Shown piece after piece: positions 22,288-34,200 of a stretch of DNA of 64,000 bases. Where the stretch lies: positions 2,037,501-2,101,500 of the forward strand of contig JAIUPT010000038.1 in the NCBI GenBank assembly GCA_022315425.1, read 5' to 3'. A model generated the notes under the pieces. The model made no database searches and was not told the origin of the DNA. It saw only the letters and a list, made by a program, of their open reading frames with translations. The translations under genes and the position numbers were made by a program. How positions within the stretch are numbered: position 1 is the first letter of the stretch; every line of letters starts with the position of its first letter. Origin of the DNA: Pseudevernia furfuracea. Its lineage: Eukaryota > Ascomycota > Lecanoromycetes > Lecanorales > Parmeliaceae.

Positions 22288-23298
22288 ATGTTCGCTATGT
22301 CTAAGATCTACTCTTTATACACCCAGTTCTTTCCTCCTAGGCCAACTCTCACAGGCTCCAATCTGCCCAGCCAGGCGGGCAAGGTGTTCATAGTCACTGG
22401 GGCCAGCAGTGGTATGGGCTTCGAACTTGCGAAGATACTGTATACGGCTGGTGGTACCGTATATGTGATGACGCGCACAGAATCTGACGCGCTGAAAGCA
22501 ATTGATGCCATCGAAGAGTCCGCAAAAGTTTCCACGTCTACCCCTGGAGTCATCAAATTCATTCGTCTTGACTTGGCCGATCTATCTACCATACCAGCTT
22601 CCGTTGCCGCCTTCCGCAGCGCTGAAACCCGCCTAGACGTTCTCTTCAACAACGCTGGTATTTGTAATGTTCCGCTAAAGCACAAGACCCCTCAAGGCTT
22701 GGAGTCACAAGTTGGTATCAACTGCGTAGGGCCTTTCCTACTGACAAAGCTCCTTCTTCCACTTCTGACGTCGACCGCGGCAAGAGTCCCCGCGAACAGT
22801 GTCCGGATAGTTTGGAACTCGTCTATACTCGTCGACATGATGGCTCCCAAGGGTGGCATAAGGACTAGGCAGCTCACCAATCCTGACGGGAATATGGATG
22901 AACACTACAGCTCCTCGAAAGCCGGCAACTGGTTCCTTGCATCAGAATACCATCGGCTCATCCAAAATACAGGTGTCATCAGTCTCACACAAAATCCGGG
23001 TCAACTACGTACCAACATCTGGCGAGACGCGCCAGGCTATTTCTATTACCCTCTTCTTCCTGTACTGGCTAGTTCTATCTACGGGGCTTATACTAACCTG
23101 TGGGCGGGCTTTTCGGAAGATGTCACGATGAAAGATGGAGGGAGATATGTGATTCCGTATGGACGTTGGCATAAGTCTCTAAGGAATGATATTGTTCAGG
23201 CGCTCAAGGACAAAAAGGACGGAGGGACAGGCCAGGCGATAGAATTCTGGAATTGGTGTGAGGATCAGGTCAAGCCGTATGTTCCAAGAGAACAGTAG
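22288..23298 (+). CDS. Short-chain dehydrogenase/reductase (extended, retinol-dehydrogenase-like)
   Basis: A single exon of 336 residues. Classical SDR signatures in order: cofactor loop VTGASSGMGFELAK (about residues 36–49), NNAG (about 118), Ser in IVWNSSI (about 178) and the YSSSK catalytic pair (about 210). The N-terminal SKIYSLYTQFFPPRPTL lead is typical of fungal members. It should oxidise or reduce an alcohol/carbonyl with NAD(P)H. It sits between the AT-rich island and the serine hydrolase/P450 pair, so a tailoring role in the surrounding metabolite cluster is plausible but not shown. Intact. Confidence 0.92.
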   Translation: MFAMSKIYSLYTQFFPPRPTLTGSNLPSQAGKVFIVTGASSGMGFELAKILYTAGGTVYVMTRTESDALKAIDAIEESAKVSTSTPGVIKFIRLDLADLSTIPASVAAFRSAETRLDVLFNNAGICNVPLKHKTPQGLESQVGINCVGPFLLTKLLLPLLTSTAARVPANSVRIVWNSSILVDMMAPKGGIRTRQLTNPDGNMDEHYSSSKAGNWFLASEYHRLIQNTGVISLTQNPGQLRTNIWRDAPGYFYYPLLPVLASSIYGAYTNLWAGFSEDVTMKDGGRYVIPYGRWHKSLRNDIVQALKDKKDGGTGQAIEFWNWCEDQVKPYVPREQ

Positions 23299-23502
23299 AC
23301 CCTGTTCCAACATGTGAGAAAGGAGCAGCAAGCATGGACAGATGAACTTGATGAAAAGTGAAGCGGACAACTCCTTGATCATGAACCATCTAAATACCAC
23401 TCTGTCAGGCTTCCATGCAACTTTAATTATCCCATATAAATATTTTTACGATGCTACGAGACTTCTTTCCTCACATCTCTAAGTACAATCCTAGTATATC
23501 CT

Positions 23503-24870
23503 TCAATCTAGTTTTGCCGTTGCAAGCACATCGTATATTCTATGCTGAAATTTTTCATGCAGTCTCATGATCTGTGGGATCATAGGCGGCATAACCTGAC
23601 ATCCTGCGAATGCGCAGAGGCCGGCTTCACGATCAATGAACTGCTCTGTTTAGCCACTATGCATGAAGACCATCATCTCGTTCAGACTTACCCATACAAT
23701 GTTTGGCAGACCACCCCAGAGTAAGGTGTTTTTCTTCATCCAACCCGGATACTCGTCTGTTGATAAGATGCCAGCAAAACTCCAATTTTTCTGCCCTGAA
23801 GTTGGAATATTCAGACCAACGTATTCCTGCATCTGCTGGTCCGAGAGCAGGAGGTTTTGGAGTGATTGTTTGCAGCACTCGTCTAGCTGCGGTTTGAACA
23901 GCTCGTCGTATGAGTGCGCCTGGAGCAATCTTGAATCATTATTAAGTACGGCATGAAGCAGTTTCATGAATGCCTCTGGGCTGGCATAAACTCCCCCTCC
24001 ACCTAAACAATCCGTCATATCAGCATTGATATTGGCTTCCGGGGCATCGATCGCCTTCCCACTCCCCGCAAGGTCTAGTATACACATGTCTGCCATTCTC
24101 TCATTCATATCCATGTTTTCCCTGGGCCAAAAGGTTGTGTCTTTCATATCAAGTATTTCCCAGATATTCTTTGACATGTAGGTCTCAAGCGTCTGCCCTG
24201 TAACGCGCTCGATCATCTTACCCGCCCAATCGTGCCCTGCACCGTATGCCCAGCTAGTACCAGGCTCGAACATGAGCGGCAAAGTCGATTTTTCTACAAC
24301 AGTGGTACCAGGATAAGGTACTTCACCTCGACCTGCGCGCCATTTTTGTAGCAGAGGGCTCATCAGATCGTATTGATACCCTGAAGTATGACTGAGAAGA
24401 CGTCTATCTTGATCAGTCTGGGTGGTTGCCCGGGGTAGGGGGTCTGCTCACCGAAGTGTAACAGGCTCTTTATTTGGAACAGTGATGGCCCGAGATTGAA
24501 CATCATCGAAGCCAATGATGATACCAAATTTCCCCACTTCGGGAAGTACCATCGTCACGTCCTCGTCCAGGCTGAGCAGTCCGCGTTCGACACATTGAAG
24601 AGCAGAAATTGCTGTCATGAGCTTCGTGCATGACGCGAGCGATAAAACGGTGTTAAGCTCCATTGGTTTAGAGACTCCAGGCTTCAGTGACCTAGTCCCT
24701 ATCGTTTTTACATAATCGAAGTCCCCTACACTTAGATCTTAGGTCGTGGATATATTGAAGTCATCCTAAGCAACACCATACACACCTTGTCTGTCTTTTG
24801 CCATCAGGATGAGACCTGGCAGGAAGCCAGATTCATGTGCGTCCCGATAAGCATCTTCGAAAGTCGGCAT
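23503..24870 (-). CDS. Beta-lactamase-fold serine hydrolase/acyltransferase (LovD/EstB-like)
   Basis: Four exons, 24870–24786, 24737–24452, 24403–23692 and 23640–23503, give 406 residues with all joins in frame. The terminal exon restores the usual C-terminus (FIDREAGLCAFAGCQVMPP). Class C beta-lactamase-like signatures: the SxxK nucleophile/base in SLASCTKLMTA, a Tyr-containing segment (SWAYGAGHDWAGK), LLSHTSGYQYD, and the LWGGLPN loop that takes the place of the KTG triad in this family. Relatives hydrolyse esters or transfer acyl groups from polyketide carrier proteins (LovD), which fits a polyketide neighbourhood. It diverges from the P450 gene across about 420 bp. It appears intact even though both nearby PKS genes are broken. 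Confidence 0.88.
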
Positions 24871-25294
24871 TCTGGCTTAAAAAGATCCACGAATTGCACA
24901 GGTTGGGGAGAAAGGTGAGTGGGTGAGCTTGTCATCGACTATTTTCGGAAGAGCAATAAGACCGCATAAGAAGCTTTTTCTGGCAAGACAGACGACTTAT
25001 CAATAATCTGATTGCGGACTCAATAATCTGTCTAAAAGAGAAAGAGCTAGCGAGTATTGCTGTCTGCGTGTCAGGGTATGCTAACCAGGTCTGAGCCTGA
25101 GTAAGTCAAAGAGACGCATTACTAATACCGCATGAGCACACTCGATATCACTTACCACATGCGTACCTGGATCGCCGTTTATCACGTTGTCCAAATAACA
25201 ACCTCATGGTGTGGACCATCCCAATATAAGGATCGTCTAAGGGACATGGCTAATCTTCAGTCCCTGTTGTCGCACACCATAATTCCCCAGCAGG
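24871..25294. promoter_or_regulatory. Bidirectional intergenic region between the hydrolase and the P450
   Basis: A 424-bp spacer between two divergent starts, so it must hold both promoters. No binding site could be named. Confidence 0.5.
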
Positions 25295-27068
25295 ATGGCA
25301 CTCATGAGCTGGACGGAAAAATTTGTGCACGGTTCTCATGTATCACTCGCTACTGCTATCGTATTATGTCTTTCCTGCTATTTCGTGTATATGTGTGTAC
25401 TCATTGTCTACCGCCTTTTCTTCAGTCCCCTCGCGAAGTTTCCAGGACCTAAGCTCGCAGCTGCCACCGGGTGGTATGAGACGTACTTCGAGCTGTTCAA
25501 AGGTATCGGGGGCCAGTACACTTTTCAAATTCAGAAATTACATGAGCGATATGGTAAGTCTGGGTGGTTGTTACCAAGATGACATCTGTACTCAAGGGAA
25601 TTACGGATTGATTGATTGATAGTCATTCTGCAGGTCCTGTGTTACGCATAAATCCCAACGAAATCCACATAGACGACCCAGAGTTCTTTGAGACGCTCTA
25701 TACACAATCGCCTGGCTATGACAAACCAAGCTCGATTCAATACCGATTTGGATCTCCGTATGCGGCATTCTCAACTCCTGAGCATGACATTCACCGAGCA
25801 CGTCGTACAGCTATATCGCCCTTTTTCTCGAAGAAAAGAATTACGCAGCAGACTCCTTCGATTCAAGACAAAGTTGACAGATTATGCTCGCGACTCGCCA
25901 ACGAGTTCGCGGGCACAAACAGAGTAGTAGTTCTAAACAATCTTTTCAACTGCTATGTAGCAGATGTGGTAACGAAGTACGCGTTCAATAAGTGTTACGA
26001 TTTTCTGGACAAGGCGGACTTTCAGTCTCCCTTTACAGCAGCGGTCAGAGGGTTCAAAGATATTGTCCATCCTTGCGCTCAATTTCCCTGGTTACCCAGG
26101 GTCCTAAAGGAGTTACCGGACCCATTGATCATGTTGATCCAGCCTTCGATGGCTTCTGTCATACAATTTCAGCAAGTAAGTACGCATCACAGTCCTTTTA
26201 CATTCCAAGCTGATCTTCAAGTAGGAAATGAGAACTCTCATTCGCGGCGCTCAATCCGAACGTGAACTCAAAAAGGCAGGTCACTCTCTAGAAACCATCT
26301 TTGATGGTATATTACAGTCCGACCTGCCATCCAGTGAACTATCTGTAGAACGTCTCAAAGACGAAGCAGTCAGTATAATCGGAGCCGGCATTGCATCTGC
26401 AGAATGGACTTCCACCTTGGCCTGCTTCCACATCATCAGTGACCCCAAAATACTCAGGCGATTGAAGTTGGAGCTTACAGCCGCCATTCCTGATCCCCAA
26501 AGTTCGGTGTCGTTGACAGAACTTGAAAAACTTCCTTATCTGATGGCATGTGTTGAAGAAAGTCGGTCGATCACTTTCTCTTCTCGCTTACATGCTCACT
26601 TTTTGCCTAGGTATCCGTCTTGCTTGCGGACAAATGGCCCGATCCCCACGAATTTCACGGGGCACCCCAATAAGATATGGCTCATGGAGTATTCCGGTGG
26701 GTATGACGGTGAGCATGGACACTTGGCACATGCACCATAACGAACGCATTTATCCCAAGAGTTTCGAGTTCGTTCCGGAGAGATGGCTTGGCGATCCCAA
26801 GGGACCAGATGGCAAAAAGCAATTGAGTCGTTACATGACCGCATTTGGGAAAGGGACGCGTGTCTGCGTGGGGATAAATTTGGCACATGCTGAGATCACA
26901 ATGGTCATCGCGGCATTGTTTCGGCGCTTCGAGTTCGACCTATTCAAAACTGACTATGAGGATGTAAGAATAGTAAGGGATGTCATTGCACCAGACCCTA
27001 GACCAGATAGCAAGGGCGTCAGGGTTATAATTAGGTCCTCATGCTTTGCAGAAGACTTGGGGCATTGA
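25295..27068 (+). CDS. Cytochrome P450 monooxygenase (microsomal, fungal tailoring type)
   Basis: Four exons, 25295–25553, 25634–26175, 26225–26561 and 26611–27068, give 531 residues in frame. An N-terminal membrane anchor (ATAIVLCLSCYFVYMCVLIV) is followed by the Pro-rich hinge (KFPGPKLAAATG). The I-helix region is GAGIASAEWTS. The ExxR pair is created across the third splice junction (EESIR). PERW-type motif: FEFVPERWL. Heme-binding loop FGKGTRVCVG with the Cys ligand. All essential motifs are therefore present. The style resembles trichodiene-oxygenase-like and related fungal secondary-metabolism P450s; the substrate is unknown. The neighbours are a LovD-like hydrolase and PKS remnants. 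Confidence 0.94.
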
Positions 27069-27194
27069 GTAGTTCTGAGGCTTCTATCTACCGTTAAAGA
27101 CCAGGATAAAAGATCGTTTACTATTATAATACTGAATGATGACGGTGACAGTCAGTCCAATCCGTTTGACGCAAGGAAAGTTCCAAAGTTACAG

Positions 27195-27800
27195 TTAACC
27201 GATTGTGCCCCCAAGCGCAGCACAAGCAAAATCAATCTGTGTTCTCATTAGGGCGGCTAAATGCTCGCCCACGAGAATCTCGTCGTGACCCACGCCCGGT
27301 TCGACGTGCAACCTCTTGGGGGGCAACAGATTATCGTAATGCCACAGCTGGGCTTTTGCGGGAGACAGAGCATCCAACTCGGGGACTACAAACATGATAG
27401 GCGTTGGGCTTAAGTGGCGCCATAAGGAAACCGGTTGCCACATGAATATTTTGTAGTAAGTTTGTAAGGTAGTGCGATTCACATGGTTCGGAGCAATCTC
27501 TTTCCCGTTTTTGACCATCCTTGCGTACCGCGCTGTATCGATACCACCGCCAAATCCTGCAGGATTTTCTCCCTTCTCTGTTACCAGAGGTAGATAGAAT
27601 GGCAGGTTGCCCCTGATTTGCGATTCTCGATCCTTAATGGTTTTGGCAAGCACATTCGGACGCTTGCTTGGTGTATACTCAAAGTCGGTCAATGGGCACA
27701 CAGCTATGACAAACCTTGCCCGTTTATCGAGAGATGCGGCACAAAGTGATACGGATGCGCCGAAAGACATGCCCCAAAAGCCTAAAGCAACCAACAGAAG
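27195..27800 (-). pseudogene. Beheaded alpha/beta hydrolase (C-terminal part only)
   Basis: About 200 residues of an alpha/beta-hydrolase. The fragment begins at the nucleophile elbow (ALGFWGMSFGASVSLCAA) and keeps the acid loop (PELDALSP) and catalytic His (GVGHDEILVG) to the natural end. The N-terminal strands are missing. Upstream, the same open frame runs on through the antisense of a PKS remnant, which is not homologous sequence. The conserved part stops at about 27800, exactly where the oppositely oriented PKS sequence starts. It is either non-functional or a chimeric ORF of 298 residues. Confidence 0.75.
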
Positions 27801-27802
27801 GG

Positions 27803-29368
27803 GAGTCGATGTGATCTTAAACTTCTTGACGGGAAACTTGCTGGACGAATCTTGGAGATGCATCGCTGATCGCGGTGTGTTGTTGGAGATTGGCAAAAAA
27901 GATATGCTTGACCGCAACAATCTTTCTATGGAGCCGTTCTGCCGTAATGCTTCATATCGCGCACTCGATATGTCCCATCCTAGCATCACGAAACCCATGG
28001 TGGCCAGTTTGTTATCTCGGATGTTCAAACTGCTCGAGAACGGCCACATCACGCCGATATCTCCCATGAAAGTGTTCTCGTTCACCGACATACCGAGCGC
28101 GTTCCGTTATATGCGAGGTGGGTCACATATGGGCAAGATCGTTATATCTGATGGTACAAAGCCCGATGTCCAAGTTTCCGCACGAGCAGCTTCCAGAGTC
28201 CTCAGCCTCCGGGACGACGTCGCTTACTTGATTGTTGGCGGTTTAAAAGGGCTCTGCGGTAGTCTTGCAGTCTACTTGGCTCGAAAGGGGGCTCGTCACC
28301 TCACCATTGTTTCCCGAAGTGGATATCAAGACGAAAAGTCACAAGCAGTCCTGCAAGATCTAGAAGCTCTTGGTACAAGTGTTGGCCTGGTTAAAGGCGA
28401 CGTTGCTATCCCTGACAATGTTCGTTATGCCTTCGAACAATCCATGAAGCCAATTGCAGGGATTATACAAGGGGCCATGGTTTTGCGAGTGAGCTAAAAA
28501 AAAAATTCAAGGCAAGTTTTGCCTGCGCTGACTTCTTCAGGATAAAACCTTGGAGGCTATGACAGTAGAGGACTTTCATGAGACCATTCGATGCAAAGTC
28601 CAGGGTACATGGAACCTCCATGACATCGCCATAGAAAAGCAATTGCAGCTAGACTTCTTTACACTTCTATCCAGCGCCTCGGGCGTCATTGGACAGAAAA
28701 GTCAAGCGAATTATGCGGCCGGTAATGTCTTCCTAGACTCGTTCGCCGCATACAGACACGGACTCGGCTTGGCAGCTTGCTCTGTTGACCTTGGCGTTGT
28801 AGAAGATGTTGGTTATATCAGCGAACGAGCATCATTAGCGGCACGTTTAGAGAAAAAGTCCTGGGGCGGCATCAATGAGGGTCTTCTCCACAAGATCCTC
28901 AAGTTCTCTATTCTTCAGCAAACTTCAACCATCAACCCGCATAGCACAACACAAATGATAACAGGGATACCCGTTCCTCTGGAAGCCGATTCGGAACTCC
29001 TACTGGACGCTCGTTTCGGTTGTCTCTGTTTTGGGCAGCCGGGGATAGCAGCACCAGACGGCCAAGACGGCTCCAGAGCTGCTCAAGCTTTCATCACCAT
29101 GGTGAAGGCAAAGACAGATCAAGCCACCCTGGTGGCAGAGGCCATTGACCTGTTCAATCGACAGTTCACAAAAAGCCTCGGGCTAAACGAGCCGATGGAG
29201 CCAGCACAGCCGTTGTCAGTCTATGGATTAGACTCACTTAGTGCTGTAGAGCTGCGAAATTGGATTCGTACACAATTGGGCTCCGAGATCACAACTTTTG
29301 AAATCCTCAGTGCTACTTCCCTTGTCACTTTATGCGAGAAGGTCATCATGAAGATGAAGCAGGAATGA
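27803..29368 (+). pseudogene. 3' remnant of a second highly-reducing PKS (ER end-KR-ACP)
   Basis: The sequence enters the PKS late in the ER domain (RGVDVILNFLTGNLLDES; LLEIGKKDMLDRNN). It continues through ketoreductase (YLIVGGLKGLCGSLAVYLAR; active-site region QANYAAGN) and ends with an acyl carrier domain (YGLDSLSAVELRNW). One short intron lies around 28489–28542. No KS, AT, DH, MT or complete ER precedes it. A few codons upstream, the DNA belongs to the oppositely oriented hydrolase. The 3' part carries no stop codons. It differs clearly from the first PKS remnant, so the two come from different genes. Confidence 0.87.
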
Positions 29369-30222
29369 GTGTGTTGATCTCGAGAGATTAATTTCGCCTT
29401 GACTGGAACCAAGGAAAAGCATCTGATGATGTTTTTGTACTCGAATATGGGCGGCTGGACTTGGATTGGAGATGTTCGCAACTCTTTAACATCCACTCGT
29501 GAACCCGTTTTTGGGGCTAGAGTTCGAGATGAATGCATCTCGACAAGGGGCAAGATTCACCACCTCATCTGAGTTGATAGTCAAAAGGAAGCTTGTTGGA
29601 GTCGAGATTTCAGCTTCTCTCCGTCGACCTGATTCTGTCCGTTCTTTTGGCAAATGCGGGAACCATGTTGCGGGAACCAGATGGTTCCCGCAGCTAAAAT
29701 GGGGGTACCCATCCTGCCATTCACCTCTCCCATTAAATGTAGAGTGATAGAAAGAAGTCGCAGCCATGTAGTTATTGCAGTCCGTTGCCGGTATATAACC
29801 ATTCGTATACCATTGCAGTTCATTGCAGCCGTAGAGTTATTGCCTCCAACACGATGCGAGGGGCAGCCTAACTTAATACGGTACCATTCAACAGCATCTG
29901 AGTCGAGTGTCGCTTCATCTCTATTCACCTACAGCATATGGTAGCTCACTCGCTACAGCGGTCACTGTTGGCGCGAATTTTCGACTGAGTTAGGGGCAGA
30001 ATTTCGTGTCCACACAACAGAGACAAGTCTAAACTCAAAGACAACGCCTCTGACCAGTATGATGTAACTTCCAACATCGTCTGGCCACCATGAGGATGGG
30101 GCAGTCGCAACAGGACATGGCCTATACAACTTATTACTGTATTTCAGGTACACCAACGCCCATTCACTCTCCTGGGCACATCTCAACCATCGTCGTAGCG
30201 TTTGGGCATTCCCCCCGTCAAA
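29369..30222. other. Intergenic with a GGTTCCCGC palindrome
   Basis: About 850 bp upstream of the second SDR. It includes 12-bp perfect arms at 29655–29666 and 29681–29692 and imperfect direct repeats around 29750–29850. No gene is recognised. Confidence 0.5.
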
Positions 30223-31225
30223 ATGGCCACCATGGCGAATTTCTACCGAGATCCTCGGTCCACCATCACCACTCACCATGACACCTACCCCTACATCTCC
30301 CCCACCAAGTTCACGGGTTCCCTAAAAGGCAAGGTTATCCTCCTCACCGGCGCTGGTCGAGGAATCGGCCGGGCCTCAGCCCTCGCCTTCGCTGCAGCCG
30401 GTGCAAATGTGGCTTGCATCTCACGTACACACTCCGACACGCGCTCCCTCGTCCAAGAGATTTCCGATAAAGGCCATCCTCGCGCCATTGCAATCGCGGC
30501 GGATGTCGCAGATGCAGACGCGCCTGGAAGGGTGGTGGGAGAGGTGCAAGGGGAGCTAGGGTCTGTCGATATTTTGATCAACAATGCTGGAATTTCGAGA
30601 ATCAGTGACGTGGAGCATGAACATGGTATGGGGGCTGCAATGGAGGTTATTGAAGTGAATGTGAGAGGGGCTTTGAACTTCATTCATGCGGTGGTACCGG
30701 GTATGATTGAAAGAAAGAGCGGCGTCATCATTAACGTAAGATCCTTTTACTTGGTTGAAGCTGCGGGGTCGATGCAAGCTGACAAGCGCACAGGTCGTCT
30801 CCGTCCTTGCTACTATCTCCCTCCCCTACTTCTCAGCATACAGTGCAGCCAAAGCCGCCCTAATTCGCTCTACCCATATCATGGACCTTGAATTTCGGCC
30901 CCATGGCATTTACTCTTACGCTGTGCACCCATGTATGAGTAAAGATACAACGCTGGGCGAAGGCGCGCTGAACTTGGAAGCTCGTGAGAAGGCAGAGGGG
31001 GTAAAGAGATTCATGGAGGACTTCGTGCCTACTATGACTGATACGGTGCAACTGGCTGCGAATACCTTTTTGGCACTGGTTGCGGATCCGGATGCAAAAT
31101 ACATGAGTGGGAAATATATCGACTCAACCCAGGACTTAGGCATGGTTTTGGAAGAAGCTAGGAAAGGCTCAGAGAGCAGGATAGAAAGAGAAGGCCTGTA
31201 CATTTTGAAGGTCGACACGCTTTAA
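30223..31225 (+). CDS. Classical short-chain dehydrogenase/reductase
   Basis: Two exons, 30223–30735 and 30794–31225, give 314 residues. I chose the ATG at 30223 (context AAAATGG); the longer open frame upstream begins at a non-ATG codon. Signatures: LLTGAGRGIGRASALAF (cofactor loop), ILINNAGISR, and VSVLATISLPYFSAYSAAKAAL with the catalytic Tyr and Lys. It should be a cytosolic NAD(P)-dependent oxidoreductase of unknown substrate. It is the last gene of the metabolic region and looks intact. Confidence 0.92.
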
Positions 31226-34200
31226 GGATCTATCTAGACCAGGAGAATCCTTCAGTGTCTCCCAGGCCCCGTTGGAAGCTTCAGTCAAGGTTTTCCGAGT
31301 CAACACTCCTCTCATGAGGATTGATCACTGCCATCGAGAGCCTCACTAGCCGCAACTCCATTCCTAAACTAAGGCCTTGTTTTTGAATCCGAGCCGGCTA
31401 GACCGCACTGTGAACGCCTAAGGAAGATACCTCGCTTGTTACCACCATCTAAAATGATCAAATCGGATTCTCGGGCTTACATCTTGAAAGGGCTCGTAGC
31501 TTCTCCCAACATCGCTGTTGGTAGAATGACCTTACTGTTGTACGCCCACGAACGCTAGCTACCGTTGTGCTTCTACGTTACATGTAAAAAACCCTTGTGC
31601 TGGAAAACTACATCCGATGTCGACCTGTATGAGGTGTGCAATCTGCTCTTTTCATAATCCCCATGACCAGCGTCGACAGGTCTAGCGCAAAAACAGGCCT
31701 ACTGGATGACAGGCTTTGTCATCAACGCCGTCGTGTATCTAGGTCTCCGGTATAAATAGCTGTAAAAGAAATGGCCTCAAATGTTGGTGAATGATTTCTT
31801 TCCACGGATGACGCACTGTATACAATCTGGCTTTTCCCGAATGACCTTTGTCGAACCCGTTTTATACATGCGTCTCTGTGTGGGTTGATCCACTGATTTC
31901 TCTCAGAGACACGCATGTTGTGTCGAGATCTGGTCCAGCTCTTGCATGAAACTCTCAATACTCTGCTCCAATGTCTCTTCGACATGCTCGCAGCGTGTGG
32001 CATCCTCGAGAGACCGTGGCGGTAGAAAACATCATCCAGTGTTGGAAGCTCCCCAACTTCTTGCTGCGGTGGCCATTTCCTGTTGTCCACAACTCTCTCC
32101 CAAGTCTGAAAAACACTCTTCTTCCTTTTTCCCTGTTTCAGACGTGCGTGCGATGGGGTCCCCAGATCCAAACGGTGGCTCTGTACCATCGAAGCTCCAG
32201 TCGCGGTCCGTGACTGCGTTTCCAGCTTGCAGAATTGTATCATCGTCCCGGGATTTCCTCTTTGCCATACACTACTCGCACGGCATCATTGCCACCCCAT
32301 AAGGTAGAGTATGGCCACGCTAGCCTTTCGGAAGTGTTATCATTTGTGTCACGTTGCAAACCCCAAAACGTCCCAGTACCTGGCCGATCCAGAACCATAC
32401 GGTTCGGTCTCCCGCTTCCCGTGTAATCAATTCCGAGCGCCCGATCAGCAGACGAAAGCAGATCATAACCTCCAATCCACCCCCCGGATCTCCCTCGATA
32501 CCGGGGTCCCCCCTCAGCGAACACGAACCCGAAAATCCCGTGAATGTTCTCCAGAACCCAAGATGTCCTTCGATTTGACATGCTTAGTACCAGAAACCCA
32601 ATCTCAAGCGCCCCAGCTCCTCCAAAAGACCGCTCGCAACGGAGCCGCACGCGCCGGAGATGTCCTGGAGATGTTGATCCTCCGGACTCAAAGCTCTGTC
32701 GGCACCCTTACAACTTTCGAGGAAGCCGGACACGGTGACAGCTGGCGCTAAGGAGAAGGCTTTCCGTGACTACTGTCTCGTAACGATTTTCGGGAACACT
32801 CCCACCGAGATTTTGGCGAAGCGCTTTGCTTTTCGGCACCACTCGAAGGCTGTCTTCCATCACTTGCGCGATATTGGCGGTGAGGCCCCATGCCGCCATG
32901 GCGCTGACAGGGTCGCCCACGGTGCTCCGAACCCGCCAGCGGTGGTCGGGGATGAAAGTTACCAGCTGTCTCCGGGGCGGCACGTCTGGTGTTTCCGTCA
33001 AGACTACGGAGGTTAAGAGAAGTCTTATTCATCAGACGGCGGCGAAGGAGAATTTTTTTTCCCCTTCCGCAAACAGGCGGCCATTTGTCTCTCCCTCTCT
33101 CTCTCGCTGTGTACTGTTGTAGCCCTGCTCTTCGCGGATGACCCTACTCAACAGTCTCTTGATATCTTTATACGACGTAATCACAAAGTCGGTTTCTCGA
33201 GATTCCAATGCTGTCTTTCATCAATTGAACACCACTCTCCTAAATCAAAAGTTTATCAACGTCTGAACAAGAACCCGAGAATAAATTCCTCGAGCTGCAG
33301 TACTTTGGTAGAGCTTACTCACGATATAAAAAATCGCAAAAAGGCGGTCCGTAGTAGCGCGCGCGTCGAGGGTAAAGTTACGATGCGATGCGAGGATCTA
33401 CTCTGTTTTATCAACGCCTGGAGAAGTTCCTACAGATTGTAGGACAACGCCGAGGTAGCTGAAGAAGACAGAAATATGCCCCTGGGTCAGTCGGGGCGCC
33501 CCCCGAGGCGACCGCTTTTAGGTATCTATGTCGACCAATCAATGCCTAGATATGAACAGCCCCACGATAAAAATAGGAGGCGTTTAGACTATTGGTATCA
33601 TCATGCGAGATGGAAATACCGTGTTTGTAGTCTACGCTGTGGATGAAAATGTCGATGTAGGGAAAAACAGAAGACAGCTCGTCTCAGTTATCGCTGCGTC
33701 CACGCAGGACCCAGTGGTAGCGGCGGGCAAGATTACGTCCGCACAACGCGGCCAAAACTGTTCATGTCCTTTCCGTCTCCTCTATCTGCTATATCCGTAC
33801 GGCCTGATTCCCGGAAGAGCAGCAACAGCCACCTCGACTGATTCATCTCATTTGCGTCACGCGAGTACTTGGGTTCCTGAGGCTCCGGGCAATGAACCCC
33901 CGTGAACATTCTAACTCGCATCGTGATGGTCCAGAGCGGCGGCCGGGACCGTGTGCAAAAGTTCCATGGCAGATGTCGAGCTTTCGAAGAAGGCGGGGAG
34001 GATACGAGCTCGAAAAAAAATAGTCATTTTTCTACTGAAGTACACATTTCGAGGAAAGAAGATGCGCGAGACGAGGCGATTTCAACTATGGATAAGAATA
34101 CGCTGGACGATAGTACTGTCAACGTTGACCGGAACTGACGCGTGGGGACCCCAGAATTCACCAACGGTTGCCCTGATGATCAAAATGCTAGCAACGGCTC

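Noticed and set aside
27800..28091. N-terminal extension of the hydrolase ORF
   Set aside because: It is the antisense of conserved PKS sequence (ER end) and has no hydrolase-like motif.
31722..32243. Minus ORF of 173 residues in the gene-poor region
   Set aside because: No recognisable motif, overlapping alternative frames of equal quality, and no intron signals.
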